5,502 nt of DNA from a bacterium TMED221 (GCA_002169115.2 NHJS02000001.1:1-5502), one strand, 5' to 3'. Shown: positions 1 to 5,502, counted from the first letter of the stretch. The notes: generated by a model from the letters alone, not told the origin. Program-made: numbers and translations.

Positions 1-831
1 GAGTCTTTAGGTTTAGTTGGGCAGAGTGGATGTGGTAAAACAACAACTGCCAGAGCACTGTGTTTACTTGATCCCAAAACATCTGGTGAGGTAAAATTTT
101 TAAATCCAGAAGCTGATGAGATGCAAAATCTCGATGACCTATCTGATGATCAGGTAAAACAATTCCGCCGAAATACACAGATGATTTTTCAGGACCCCTA
201 TGAGTCGTTGAATCCAAGATGGACAATTAAAGATATAATCTTAGAACCATTGAATATACATAATATTGGCTCTCTGGAAAACAGAACAGAAGCGGTTATT
301 GAAATATTAAAAACTGTGGGTTTAACACCCCCTGAAAATTATTTGCCTAGATACCCTCATGAGCTTTCAGGTGGTCAAAGACAACGTGTATCTATAGCAC
401 GTTCATTAATCATGAACCCAAAGTTTGTTATATGTGATGAACCAACATCTATGTTAGATGTTTCAATAAGAATTTCAATTATGGATCTCATGTTGGATTT
501 AGCTAAGGACTTACAAGTGTCTTATTTATACATTACACATGATCTTGCTGTTGCTAGATATATGTGTAATAGAATTGCAGTAATGTTTAATGGTAAAATT
601 GTAGAAATTGCCAAAACTGAAACTCTCCTTAGTAATCCTATACATCCTTATACAAAAAGACTAATCTCTTCAATCCCTGTTCCAGATCCTAAATATACAA
701 GAACTAAATATGAAATTGATTTTACTGAACTTGATGAAATTATTGCAAGCAACACTAATAATTTACCAATGGTTGATATTGGTGATGAACATTTTGTCGC
801 TACACATGACGTTAAGGACCTACTTATTTGA
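1..831 (+). CDS. Opp/Dpp-family ABC transporter ATP-binding protein (5' partial)
   Basis: This is the cytoplasmic ATPase subunit that powers an importer of the peptide/nickel/oligosaccharide (Opp/Dpp) class. The reading frame is open from base 1, so the N-terminus, probably 35-50 residues, is missing; 276 residues are visible. In visible numbering, the Walker A motif GQSGCGKT is at 7-14 and the Q-loop QDPYESLNPR begins at Q64, a form typical of Opp/Dpp ATPases. The signature LSGGQRQR is near 122-129, Walker B VICDEP ends near 148, and the H-loop histidine of YITHDLAVARYM is near 180. The C-terminal NPIHPYTKRL (about 212-221) is the oligopeptide-type HPY extension. The D-loop reads SMLDVSIR instead of the commoner SALDVSVQ. 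I recall that form in oligosaccharide-type members as well, so the substrate cannot be fixed. The permeases and binding protein would be expected upstream. The TGA stop overlaps the next gene's start by 4 bases (TTGA). Confidence 0.95.
   Translation, partial: ESLGLVGQSGCGKTTTARALCLLDPKTSGEVKFLNPEADEMQNLDDLSDDQVKQFRRNTQMIFQDPYESLNPRWTIKDIILEPLNIHNIGSLENRTEAVIEILKTVGLTPPENYLPRYPHELSGGQRQRVSIARSLIMNPKFVICDEPTSMLDVSIRISIMDLMLDLAKDLQVSYLYITHDLAVARYMCNRIAVMFNGKIVEIAKTETLLSNPIHPYTKRLISSIPVPDPKYTRTKYEIDFTELDEIIASNTNNLPMVDIGDEHFVATHDVKDLLI
814..818 (+). promoter_or_regulatory. Shine-Dalgarno site supporting the TTG start at 828
   Basis: AAGGA lies inside the end of the ABC ATPase gene, 9 bases before the TTG at 828. 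The next in-frame ATG (1008) would remove the first membrane segment and the catalytic motif, so this site together with the TTGA overlap decides the start. Confidence 0.55.
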
Positions 832-1361
832 AATTTAAAGATATTTTATTACCGCCAAATTTGATCACTCTTTTTAGATTATTTGCATCAGTTTATCTTT
901 TTCAAAATTTTCATCCTCTGGACATAAATACTTACCTATTAGTTGCAACAATTGCGGTTGTTGGCCTTAGTGATTCTCTTGATGGGATAGTTGCCAGGAG
1001 ATTCAATATGGTAAGTGAACTTGGGATAATTTTGGACCCATTTGTAGATCGTACTGTATTTATCTTATTGGTAGTTTGGCTACAAGATTTATTTCCAAGT
1101 ATTTTCTTTCAAGCGCTTATAGCTCGTGAAGTATTAGTTCTACTTGGAGGTATTTATGTTCTACTTTCAAAAAAACCGATTGAAGTATCTAAAAAGGGAA
1201 AACTAGCTACAGTCTTTATGTTTATTACAATATGTTTATATGTACTAGACGTTAGCTTGAATACCGGAATAATAAATTTTATTGCCTTTCCAGTCATGGT
1301 TTTTTATTACTTTGTTGCATTAGAATACCTTTATTACCTAGTATTTAATTATGAACAATGA
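828..1361 (+). CDS. CDP-alcohol phosphatidyltransferase, PgsA/cardiolipin synthase-like membrane protein
   Basis: This integral membrane enzyme transfers a phosphatidyl group from a CDP-lipid to an alcohol. Likely activities are phosphatidylglycerophosphate synthase (glycerol 3-phosphate acceptor) or actinobacterial-type cardiolipin synthase. The 177-residue protein contains the complete family motif D(x)2DG(x)2AR(x)8G(x)3D(x)3D: D49, D52, G53, A56, R57, G66, D70 and D74. These aspartates bind the metals and include the catalytic base. About six hydrophobic segments are visible, near 8-25, 34-48, 76-94, 97-113, 126-144 and 148-173. The N-terminal PPNLITLFRL and the AREVLVLLGG segment (99-108) resemble PgsA. 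The GKLATVFMF segment (124-132) lacks the GKxKTxxQ pattern of classical PgsA and leaves the acceptor open, so no symbol is given. The start is TTG, in a 4-base overlap with the ATPase gene. The 3' end overlaps the FHA gene by 11 bases. Confidence 0.9.
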   Translation: MKFKDILLPPNLITLFRLFASVYLFQNFHPLDINTYLLVATIAVVGLSDSLDGIVARRFNMVSELGIILDPFVDRTVFILLVVWLQDLFPSIFFQALIAREVLVLLGGIYVLLSKKPIEVSKKGKLATVFMFITICLYVLDVSLNTGIINFIAFPVMVFYYFVALEYLYYLVFNYEQ

Positions 1362-1695
1362 AACAAGACCATTAGAAGATTCCCTAATCTTTAGTCAAAA
1401 TTGTAAGTATATACTTTCATTGCTTAATGAAGAAGTTTCTTCAACATCATGGTTCTTATTAAATGGTATACATAAAATAGGTAGGCTTCCAGAAAAAGAA
1501 ATAATCTTAGATGACGTTACAGTATCCAGACACCATGCTTTTATTACTGTAGATGATGAAGATATCTCCATTACTGACGAACAGTCAACAAATGGTATCT
1601 TTGTAAATGGTGATTTGTTAACTGAATCATCTCTAAAAAGTGGCGACAGGTTACAAATTGGTAAATATTCTTTAATAGTTACCAAGACTGAGTAG
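1351..1695 (+). CDS. small FHA-domain protein
   Basis: This 114-residue soluble protein is little more than one forkhead-associated domain, a module that binds phosphothreonine peptides and usually works with Ser/Thr protein kinases. The domain spans about 35-112. Conserved landmarks are KIGR (42-45), the phosphate-binding SRHHA (59-63), STNGIFVNG (79-87) and GDRLQIG (98-104). The 34 residues before it contain threonines and serines. They lack the TEV-ETTS phosphoacceptor motif of the mycobacterial GarA/OdhI regulators, so it is not called GarA. No transmembrane segment or second domain is present. The ATG at 1351 is the only usable ATG before the domain. It overlaps the phosphatidyltransferase gene by 11 bases, and no Shine-Dalgarno is visible, which suggests translational coupling. 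No kinase or phosphatase gene is in the window, and the partner is unknown. Confidence 0.9.
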   Translation: MNNETRPLEDSLIFSQNCKYILSLLNEEVSSTSWFLLNGIHKIGRLPEKEIILDDVTVSRHHAFITVDDEDISITDEQSTNGIFVNGDLLTESSLKSGDRLQIGKYSLIVTKTE

Positions 1696-1697
1696 CT

Positions 1698-2288
1698 ATG
1701 GATATTTCTGCAAGCATTCAAGCTGCAAATCAATTAGATTTGCTAAGAGATATTGAAACAAATGCTAACAAATTCGATCAATTACATATAGATATTACTG
1801 ACGGACATTTCACTGACAATATAGGACTTTCGTTGGATATTGTCTCTAAGTTAAAAAAAAATACATCTTATAAACTTGATGTTCATTTAATGCTTCAAGA
1901 AAATACTAAATTCGTTGAAAGAGTAATTGAGTATGGAGCTGATTTAGTTACAGTACACTGTGAGTCAACAGATATAAATGAATTTAAAAACTTAACAACT
2001 AATTTTGATAATGTTGGGATTGGCATTCTGCCTACAAGTAATATTGAAATTTTGAAATCTTATGCTGAATATACCTCTATTTTTTTACTCTTAACTGTCA
2101 ACCCTGGGTTTTCTAATCAACCAAAAGCAGTAAATCTTATTGATAGGATTAATGAGTTTAATAGTGTTGTTAATAATAGTGAATCTACCTTGATCGTTGA
2201 TGGCGGTGTAACAGTAGATGATTTAGCCCCCCTTGAAACTAACGGGGTAAATGTTGCCGTTCAAGGTGGAGCTATATTTGGTAAATAA
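1698..2288 (+). CDS. rpe: ribulose-phosphate 3-epimerase, C-terminally short
   Basis: This cytoplasmic TIM-barrel enzyme of the pentose phosphate pathway interconverts ribulose 5-phosphate and xylulose 5-phosphate. The family metal and acid/base residues are present: H30 and D32 in HIDITDGHF, H63 in DVHLM, and D168 in VDGG. The phosphate-loop region TVNPGF (133-138) and the N-terminal SASI strand also match. Three things are odd. The usual methionine after the second metal ligand (HxDxMDG) is T34. The methionine before the VNPGF strand is L132. The protein is only 196 residues, against roughly 215-230 in the family, and stops right after the last barrel strand (GGAIFGK), so the final helix is missing. 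The usual GS of GSAIF is GG here. The next codons in this frame contain further stops, so no simple readthrough restores the end. The ATG is 2 bases after the FHA stop and the 3' end overlaps ribD. A related ketopentose/ketohexose-phosphate epimerase is possible, but the ribD neighbour favours Rpe. Confidence 0.87.
   Translation: MDISASIQAANQLDLLRDIETNANKFDQLHIDITDGHFTDNIGLSLDIVSKLKKNTSYKLDVHLMLQENTKFVERVIEYGADLVTVHCESTDINEFKNLTTNFDNVGIGILPTSNIEILKSYAEYTSIFLLLTVNPGFSNQPKAVNLIDRINEFNSVVNNSESTLIVDGGVTVDDLAPLETNGVNVAVQGGAIFGK
2264..2271 (+). promoter_or_regulatory. Shine-Dalgarno site favouring a TTG start for ribD
   Basis: AGGTGGAG lies inside the end of rpe, 6 bases before the TTG at 2278. 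It is the strongest purine-rich ribosome-binding match I see in the window and is the reason for preferring 2278 over the ATG at 2251. Confidence 0.5.
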
Positions 2289-3321
2289 CTTTAAATATTT
2301 AGGTTTTTCAGAACCTATGGCGCTAGCCATGGTCGAAGCATTAAAAGTAAACCCTTACCCGAATCCTAGAGTCGGGGCACTTTTAATTGATGAGCAAGGA
2401 AACGTAAAAGCAGCCGCTAATCATAAACAAAAAGGTTCGAATCATGCTGAAATTAATATATTTGAACAGGTTCAAGTCGAAGAAACCGATATCCTTTATG
2501 TCACACTTGAACCATGTTTTCATAGCGATACTTCACCCTCATGTGCAACAGAGATTATAAATCAAGGTGTTAAAAATATTGTTATTGGAGATATAGATCT
2601 TGATATTAGAACGAATGGTAAGAGCGTTTCACTATTAAAAGATAATAATATATCTGTACAGATTGAATCAAATGCCAATAACATTCTTAATCCCTACTAC
2701 GAAAATACACATAAGAAATTAAAAGATATCCACTATCTATTAAAAATTGGAATGTCTAAAAATGATTACATTACTAATGACGCTTCTGATTCAAGGTACA
2801 TTACAAATGAAATATCATTGAGTATTGTTCACTATTTAAGAGCAACCGCAGACTGTATTGTTATTGGTAAAAATACTCTACTTAATGATGATCCAAAACT
2901 TAATGTACGTATTCCAGGAATTAATAATATCGATCATAATCCCGAACCAATTATTATGTGGGGAGGGTCTACTGAAAATATTGAATCTGCAATGAAAAAA
3001 TATCCAACCTTTACTTTCTTAAGTAGCATGCCATCTCGAGAAAATAATACATACTGTGACACAAGTTCACTTAGTGATGTTGAAGAATATTTTCTTGAAA
3101 GAAAGTTTAGAAATATTTTTATTGAAGGTGGCAAGGGTATCCTGGGTTCTTTTTTACGAGATCACAAAATCGACTCTATATATGAATTTAAGAGTAATTT
3201 AAACATAGAAAATGGAATTCATATAGGTCATAATTACAGAACTGAAATCGATAAAAACTATCATATGAATAACAAATATCAACTTTTAGATAATTTATTA
3301 ACTACTTATACTAGAAATTAA
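2278..3321 (+). CDS. ribD: bifunctional RibD: pyrimidine deaminase / 5-amino-6-(5-phosphoribosylamino)uracil reductase
   Basis: RibD carries out the second and third steps of the pyrimidine branch of riboflavin synthesis: zinc-dependent deamination, then NADPH-dependent ribosyl reduction. From the TTG start it has 347 residues. The deaminase domain (about 1-140) has PNPRVG (28-33), HAE with zinc ligand H56 and catalytic E58, and zinc cysteines C80 and C89 within LEPCFHSDTSPSC. The reductase domain (about 150-347) keeps K156, DDPKLNVR (204-211) and EGG (283-285). The usual SLDG loop is SKND here, the usual DPNP after the deaminase core is DLDI, and the tryptophan of the WIT segment is tyrosine. 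Start choice: ATG 2251 would overlap rpe by 38 bases. TTG 2278 gives an 11-base overlap, has a good ribosome-binding site and matches the usual short N-terminus before PNPxVG. The stop shares one base with ribE (TAATG). Confidence 0.93.
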   Translation: MVNNFKYLGFSEPMALAMVEALKVNPYPNPRVGALLIDEQGNVKAAANHKQKGSNHAEINIFEQVQVEETDILYVTLEPCFHSDTSPSCATEIINQGVKNIVIGDIDLDIRTNGKSVSLLKDNNISVQIESNANNILNPYYENTHKKLKDIHYLLKIGMSKNDYITNDASDSRYITNEISLSIVHYLRATADCIVIGKNTLLNDDPKLNVRIPGINNIDHNPEPIIMWGGSTENIESAMKKYPTFTFLSSMPSRENNTYCDTSSLSDVEEYFLERKFRNIFIEGGKGILGSFLRDHKIDSIYEFKSNLNIENGIHIGHNYRTEIDKNYHMNNKYQLLDNLLTTYTRN

Positions 3322-3899
3322 TGTTTACTGGAATAATACAAAGTGTAGGAGTTGTTAAATCTCTAGATGGAGAAAATTTAATTATTTCGCCAAATTCTGA
3401 TAAATTTATAAATCATGAATTAGGAACCAGTATTGCTGTTGATGGCGTCTGTTTAACATTAAGGGGTTACGATGATAGTAACCTCATTTTCCAGGTTTCT
3501 AGGGAGTCAATTACACGATCAATTATAAATAACTATTCCAGCGGTGATCACATTAATCTTGAACTACCACTTACTATGGAAACTTTTCTGAGTGGACACA
3601 TTGTACAAGGGCACGTTGACACCATAACAACGGTTTCAAATATTGAACAGGTATCTGACGATCTTTGGAATTTCTTTTTTTCTAATAATAGTTATAAATA
3701 CATAGTTGATAAAGGTTCAATAACAATTAATGGGGTGTCTCTTACAGTAGTTAGTCCTAGTGTTGATACGTTTTCTGTTGCAATCATTCGTGAAACATAT
3801 GACCGTACAAATTTTAATAATCTTAAAGTTGATTCACCAGTGAATGTAGAATTTGACATTATGGCAAAATATGTTGAAAGAGCTCTTAATGATAAGTGA
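3321..3899 (+). CDS. ribE: riboflavin synthase (alpha-chain type)
   Basis: Riboflavin synthase dismutates two 6,7-dimethyl-8-ribityllumazine molecules to riboflavin and the pyrimidine diamine, the last step of the pathway. It normally works as a cytoplasmic trimer. The 192 residues form the two expected lumazine-binding barrels, about 1-88 and 89-186. The first begins with the hallmark MFTGI, which fixes the start, and contains GTSIAVDGVCLT with C44. The second begins GHIVQGHVD (92-100, H93 and H98) and contains DKGSITINGVSLTVV (130-144, K131 and S140). The closing segment VEFDIMAKYVERAL supplies D179 and K183. Length and key residues are normal, so this is the most conventional protein of the riboflavin set. 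No Shine-Dalgarno is visible; the TAATG junction with ribD suggests reinitiation. The 3' end overlaps ribBA by 11 bases. The gene is called ribC in some actinobacterial and Bacillus nomenclatures. Confidence 0.97.
   Translation: MFTGIIQSVGVVKSLDGENLIISPNSDKFINHELGTSIAVDGVCLTLRGYDDSNLIFQVSRESITRSIINNYSSGDHINLELPLTMETFLSGHIVQGHVDTITTVSNIEQVSDDLWNFFFSNNSYKYIVDKGSITINGVSLTVVSPSVDTFSVAIIRETYDRTNFNNLKVDSPVNVEFDIMAKYVERALNDK
3876..3882 (+). promoter_or_regulatory. weak Shine-Dalgarno-like site before ribBA
   Basis: GAAAGAG lies in the end of ribE, 6 bases before the ATG at 3889. It supports that ATG over the upstream in-frame ATG at 3853, which would add 12 residues not expected before the DHBP synthase domain. 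Confidence 0.35.
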
Positions 3900-5091
3900 C
3901 ATTAAAGATATTATTTCTCAGTTTAAAAATGGTGAGATGATTATATTAATTGATGATGAAGACAGAGAAAATGAAGGTGATTTAGTAATCTCATCTAAAA
4001 ACTTAACACCTGAACATATCAATTTTATGATTACTCATGCAAAAGGTTTAGTATGTGCACCAATTTCATCCGAAATTGCTTCTAATTTAAAACTTTCTCT
4101 GATGGAAGGAGTTAATAATGAAATGGAAACTCAATTTACTGCTTCAGTTGATCTTAAAGGTGAAGGTGTCACAACAGGAATCTCTGCCGAAGATAGATAT
4201 AAAACAATAATTGGTCTTACAAATAAAGATGCCACAAGAGAAAATTTTAGTATTCCAGGACATATTTTCCCGCTGCAATCTATGGACGGAGGAGTATTAC
4301 GAAGAGCTGGACATACAGAAGCTGCAGTAGATTTATGTAAAATATCTGATCACTATCCAGTCGCAGTTATTTGTGAGATTATAAATGATGATGGCTCAAT
4401 GGCTAGACTCGAAGACCTTGAATTATTTGCAGAAAAACATAATTTACCAATAGGTACAATTAAAGATCTCATCGAATATCGACTTGAGACAAAGACCCCA
4501 GTATCTTTTATATCAAAATCTAAAGTACCAACAGAACATGGTGATTTTGACGCACATGTGTATAAAGATAATAATGATAATACAGAACATATTGCTATGA
4601 CATACGGTGATTATTTATCAGAAGATACAACGATGGTCAGGGTACATTCAGAGTGTCTCACTGGTGATGTTTTATTTTCGAAAAAATGTGATTGTGGTTA
4701 TCAACTTGAAGCTGCTTTTAAAAAAATTGTAGAAAATGAATCTGGAGTTATTCTTTATGTTCGTGGTCACGAAGGTAGAGGAATCGGTCTAGGAAATAAG
4801 ATCAAAGCTTATTCTCTTCAGGATGAGGGGAGCGACACTGTAGATGCAAACCTTGAATTAGGTTTCCAAATGGATCAAAGAGATTATGGAACTGGTGCGC
4901 TTATATTAAGAGAACTTGGTATAACAAATATGAACTTACTAACCAATAACCCATCTAAGAGGGCTGGATTAGAAGGTTTTGGGTTAAATATTATAAAAAG
5001 GACACCTCTTTTAGGTAAAATCACAGAGAACAATACAGAATATTTGCAAACCAAAAAAAATAAGATGGGGCATAATTACGATGAAGAATAA
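3889..5091 (+). CDS. ribBA: bifunctional 3,4-dihydroxy-2-butanone-4-phosphate synthase / GTP cyclohydrolase II
   Basis: This 400-residue fusion starts both branches of riboflavin synthesis. The N-terminal half (about 3-200) makes 3,4-dihydroxy-2-butanone 4-phosphate and formate from ribulose 5-phosphate. It shows DDEDRENEGD (22-31) with acidic metal ligand E28, FTASVD (83-88), GVTTGIS (93-99), PGHIFPL (123-129) and RRAGHTEAAVDL (138-149) with metal ligand H142. The C-terminal half (about 207-390) opens GTP. It shows HSECLTGD with C256 and KCDCG with C267 and C269 as zinc ligands, then RGHEGRGIGL (292-301), SLQDEGSDTVDANLELGF (309-326), DQRDYG (329-334) and LTNNPSK (351-357). All recognised catalytic residues appear intact. 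The start at 3889 gives the normal distance to DDEDRENEGD and an 11-base overlap with ribE. The 3' end overlaps ribH by 11 bases, with an A8 tract 21 bases before the ribH start. Confidence 0.98.
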   Translation: MISDIKDIISQFKNGEMIILIDDEDRENEGDLVISSKNLTPEHINFMITHAKGLVCAPISSEIASNLKLSLMEGVNNEMETQFTASVDLKGEGVTTGISAEDRYKTIIGLTNKDATRENFSIPGHIFPLQSMDGGVLRRAGHTEAAVDLCKISDHYPVAVICEIINDDGSMARLEDLELFAEKHNLPIGTIKDLIEYRLETKTPVSFISKSKVPTEHGDFDAHVYKDNNDNTEHIAMTYGDYLSEDTTMVRVHSECLTGDVLFSKKCDCGYQLEAAFKKIVENESGVILYVRGHEGRGIGLGNKIKAYSLQDEGSDTVDANLELGFQMDQRDYGTGALILRELGITNMNLLTNNPSKRAGLEGFGLNIIKRTPLLGKITENNTEYLQTKKNKMGHNYDEE

Positions 5092-5476
5092 GGTAGCAAT
5101 AATAAATGCTGATTATTACGGAGAATACACTAAAAAACTTCTTGCTGGTGCAACCTCAAGCTTAGATGGTGACTTTGAATATGAGACTTTTAGTGTTAAA
5201 GGTGCATGGGATATTGTTTACAAAGTCAATTCCTTAACTGCAACTTATGATAAATTTATTGTCATTGGTATTATTTGTAAGGGTGATACAGATCATTACG
5301 AATATATTTCTTCAGCTGTTGCGAATGGACTCATGGATCTTACAATCAACAAAGAAGTCTACATTGCTAATTGTATATTGAACGTCCATAATCTTGAACA
5401 GGCGGCAAAACGCTGTGAGGATGGCAACAATAAAGGTATAGAAGCTGCATTGGCATTAAAAGATATTTTTAGTTGA
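5081..5476 (+). CDS. ribH: 6,7-dimethyl-8-ribityllumazine synthase, short and divergent
   Basis: Lumazine synthase condenses 5-amino-6-ribitylaminouracil with 3,4-dihydroxy-2-butanone 4-phosphate and normally forms pentamers or 60-mers. Its place after ribBA and the pattern of the whole chain identify it. VAIINADYYGEYTKKLLAGA (5-24) matches the first strand and helix, with Y12 where a stacking Phe or Trp is usual. VIGIICKGDTDHYEYI (61-76) matches the GxVIRGET-H segment and carries the catalytic-type H72. LEQAAKRCEDGNNKG (105-119) keeps R111 and K118. It is unusual in several ways. It has 131 residues, against about 150-160. It lacks the usual N-terminal strand. PGAFEIP is replaced by KGAWDIV (40-46), the Arg of RGET is K67, and the FGxLT strand reads NCILN (97-101). 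No in-frame ATG, GTG or TTG exists between the upstream stop at 5012 and 5081, so the short N-terminus is real. A weak GGGG (5067-5070) is the only ribosome-binding candidate. Confidence 0.88.
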   Translation: MKNKVAIINADYYGEYTKKLLAGATSSLDGDFEYETFSVKGAWDIVYKVNSLTATYDKFIVIGIICKGDTDHYEYISSAVANGLMDLTINKEVYIANCILNVHNLEQAAKRCEDGNNKGIEAALALKDIFS

Positions 5477-5499
5477 TATACTTTTTAATAGTATATAAT
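5473..5499 (+). promoter_or_regulatory. possible sigma70-type promoter facing out of the window
   Basis: TTGATA at 5473-5478 and a perfect TATAAT at 5494-5499 are separated by 15 bases, shorter than the usual 16-18. They sit across the ribH stop and would serve a gene beyond the window. In such AT-rich DNA a chance match is quite likely. Confidence 0.25.
5476..5496. repeat. short inverted repeat after ribH
   Basis: ATATACT (5476-5482) and AGTATAT (5490-5496) form a 7-pair stem around the loop TTTTAAT. There is one G-C pair and no T-run after the stem, so it is a weak candidate for a 3'-end hairpin or terminator. It overlaps the possible promoter. Confidence 0.35.
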
Positions 5500-5502
5500 T
5501 AA

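Noticed and set aside
1395..1733. 112-codon open frame on the - strand opposite the FHA gene
   Set aside because: The + strand has a complete FHA domain here. The - strand translation shows no recognisable motif and runs into rpe, so it is a shadow frame.
1853..1861. A9 homopolymer in rpe as a frameshift or sequencing-error site
   Set aside because: Rpe motifs continue in the same frame on both sides of the run (HIDITDGHF before, DVHLM after), so the frame is intact as given.
2251..2277. Upstream extension of ribD to the ATG at 2251
   Set aside because: It lengthens the rpe overlap to 38 bases and adds nine residues that do not match RibD. AGGTGGAG is well placed for the TTG at 2278. It stays a possible alternative start.
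2934..3134. 66-codon open frame on the - strand inside ribD
   Set aside because: It lies fully within the RibD reductase domain, shows no motif, and is what low-GC coding DNA produces by chance.
3853..3888. Upstream extension of ribBA to the ATG at 3853
   Set aside because: The added 12 residues are just ribE coding sequence in another frame. The DHBP synthase domain begins normally from 3889, where a better ribosome-binding site is seen.

Overview
The window is an AT-rich, almost gapless stretch of bacterial chromosome with eight genes, all on the + strand. I judge GC at about a third or less by eye and did not count it. Only 2 bases between the first codon and the last stop (1-5476) are non-coding. 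The gene set, order and base composition suggest a genome-streamlined bacterium. The run rpe-ribD-ribE-ribBA-ribH, the fused RibBA and a small stand-alone FHA protein are typical of Actinobacteria. With such low GC, a marine low-GC actinobacterium of the Actinomarinales type is my best guess. This is inference from layout, not from a marker gene.

Layout. Bases 1-831 hold most of an Opp/Dpp-type ABC transporter ATPase whose N-terminus lies before the window. Bases 828-1361 encode a CDP-alcohol phosphatidyltransferase of the PgsA/cardiolipin synthase family, starting at TTG. Bases 1351-1695 encode a 114-residue FHA phosphothreonine-binding protein. Bases 1698-2288 encode ribulose-phosphate 3-epimerase, short at its C-terminus. 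Four riboflavin genes follow: ribD (about 2278-3321), ribE (3321-3899), ribBA (3889-5091) and ribH (5081-5476). The last 26 bases after ribH hold a small AT-rich inverted repeat and a possible promoter facing out of the window.

How the genes work together. RibBA starts both branches of the pathway: GTP to the pyrimidine precursor, and ribulose 5-phosphate to 3,4-dihydroxy-2-butanone 4-phosphate. RibD deaminates and reduces the pyrimidine. RibH condenses the two branches to 6,7-dimethyl-8-ribityllumazine, and RibE dismutates that to riboflavin. Rpe interconverts ribulose 5-phosphate with xylulose 5-phosphate, so it shares a substrate with RibBA. The pyrimidine phosphatase and the flavokinase/FAD synthetase (RibF) are not in the window. 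Every junction is an overlap or a 2-base gap, so the whole set is probably one translationally coupled transcript. There is no room inside it for an FMN riboswitch.

I found no clear new system. The points most worth a second look are a repeated 11-base gene overlap at four of seven junctions, a RibH and an Rpe with altered or missing conserved parts, and an A8 tract at the end of ribBA from which a +1 slip leads without a stop into ribH.
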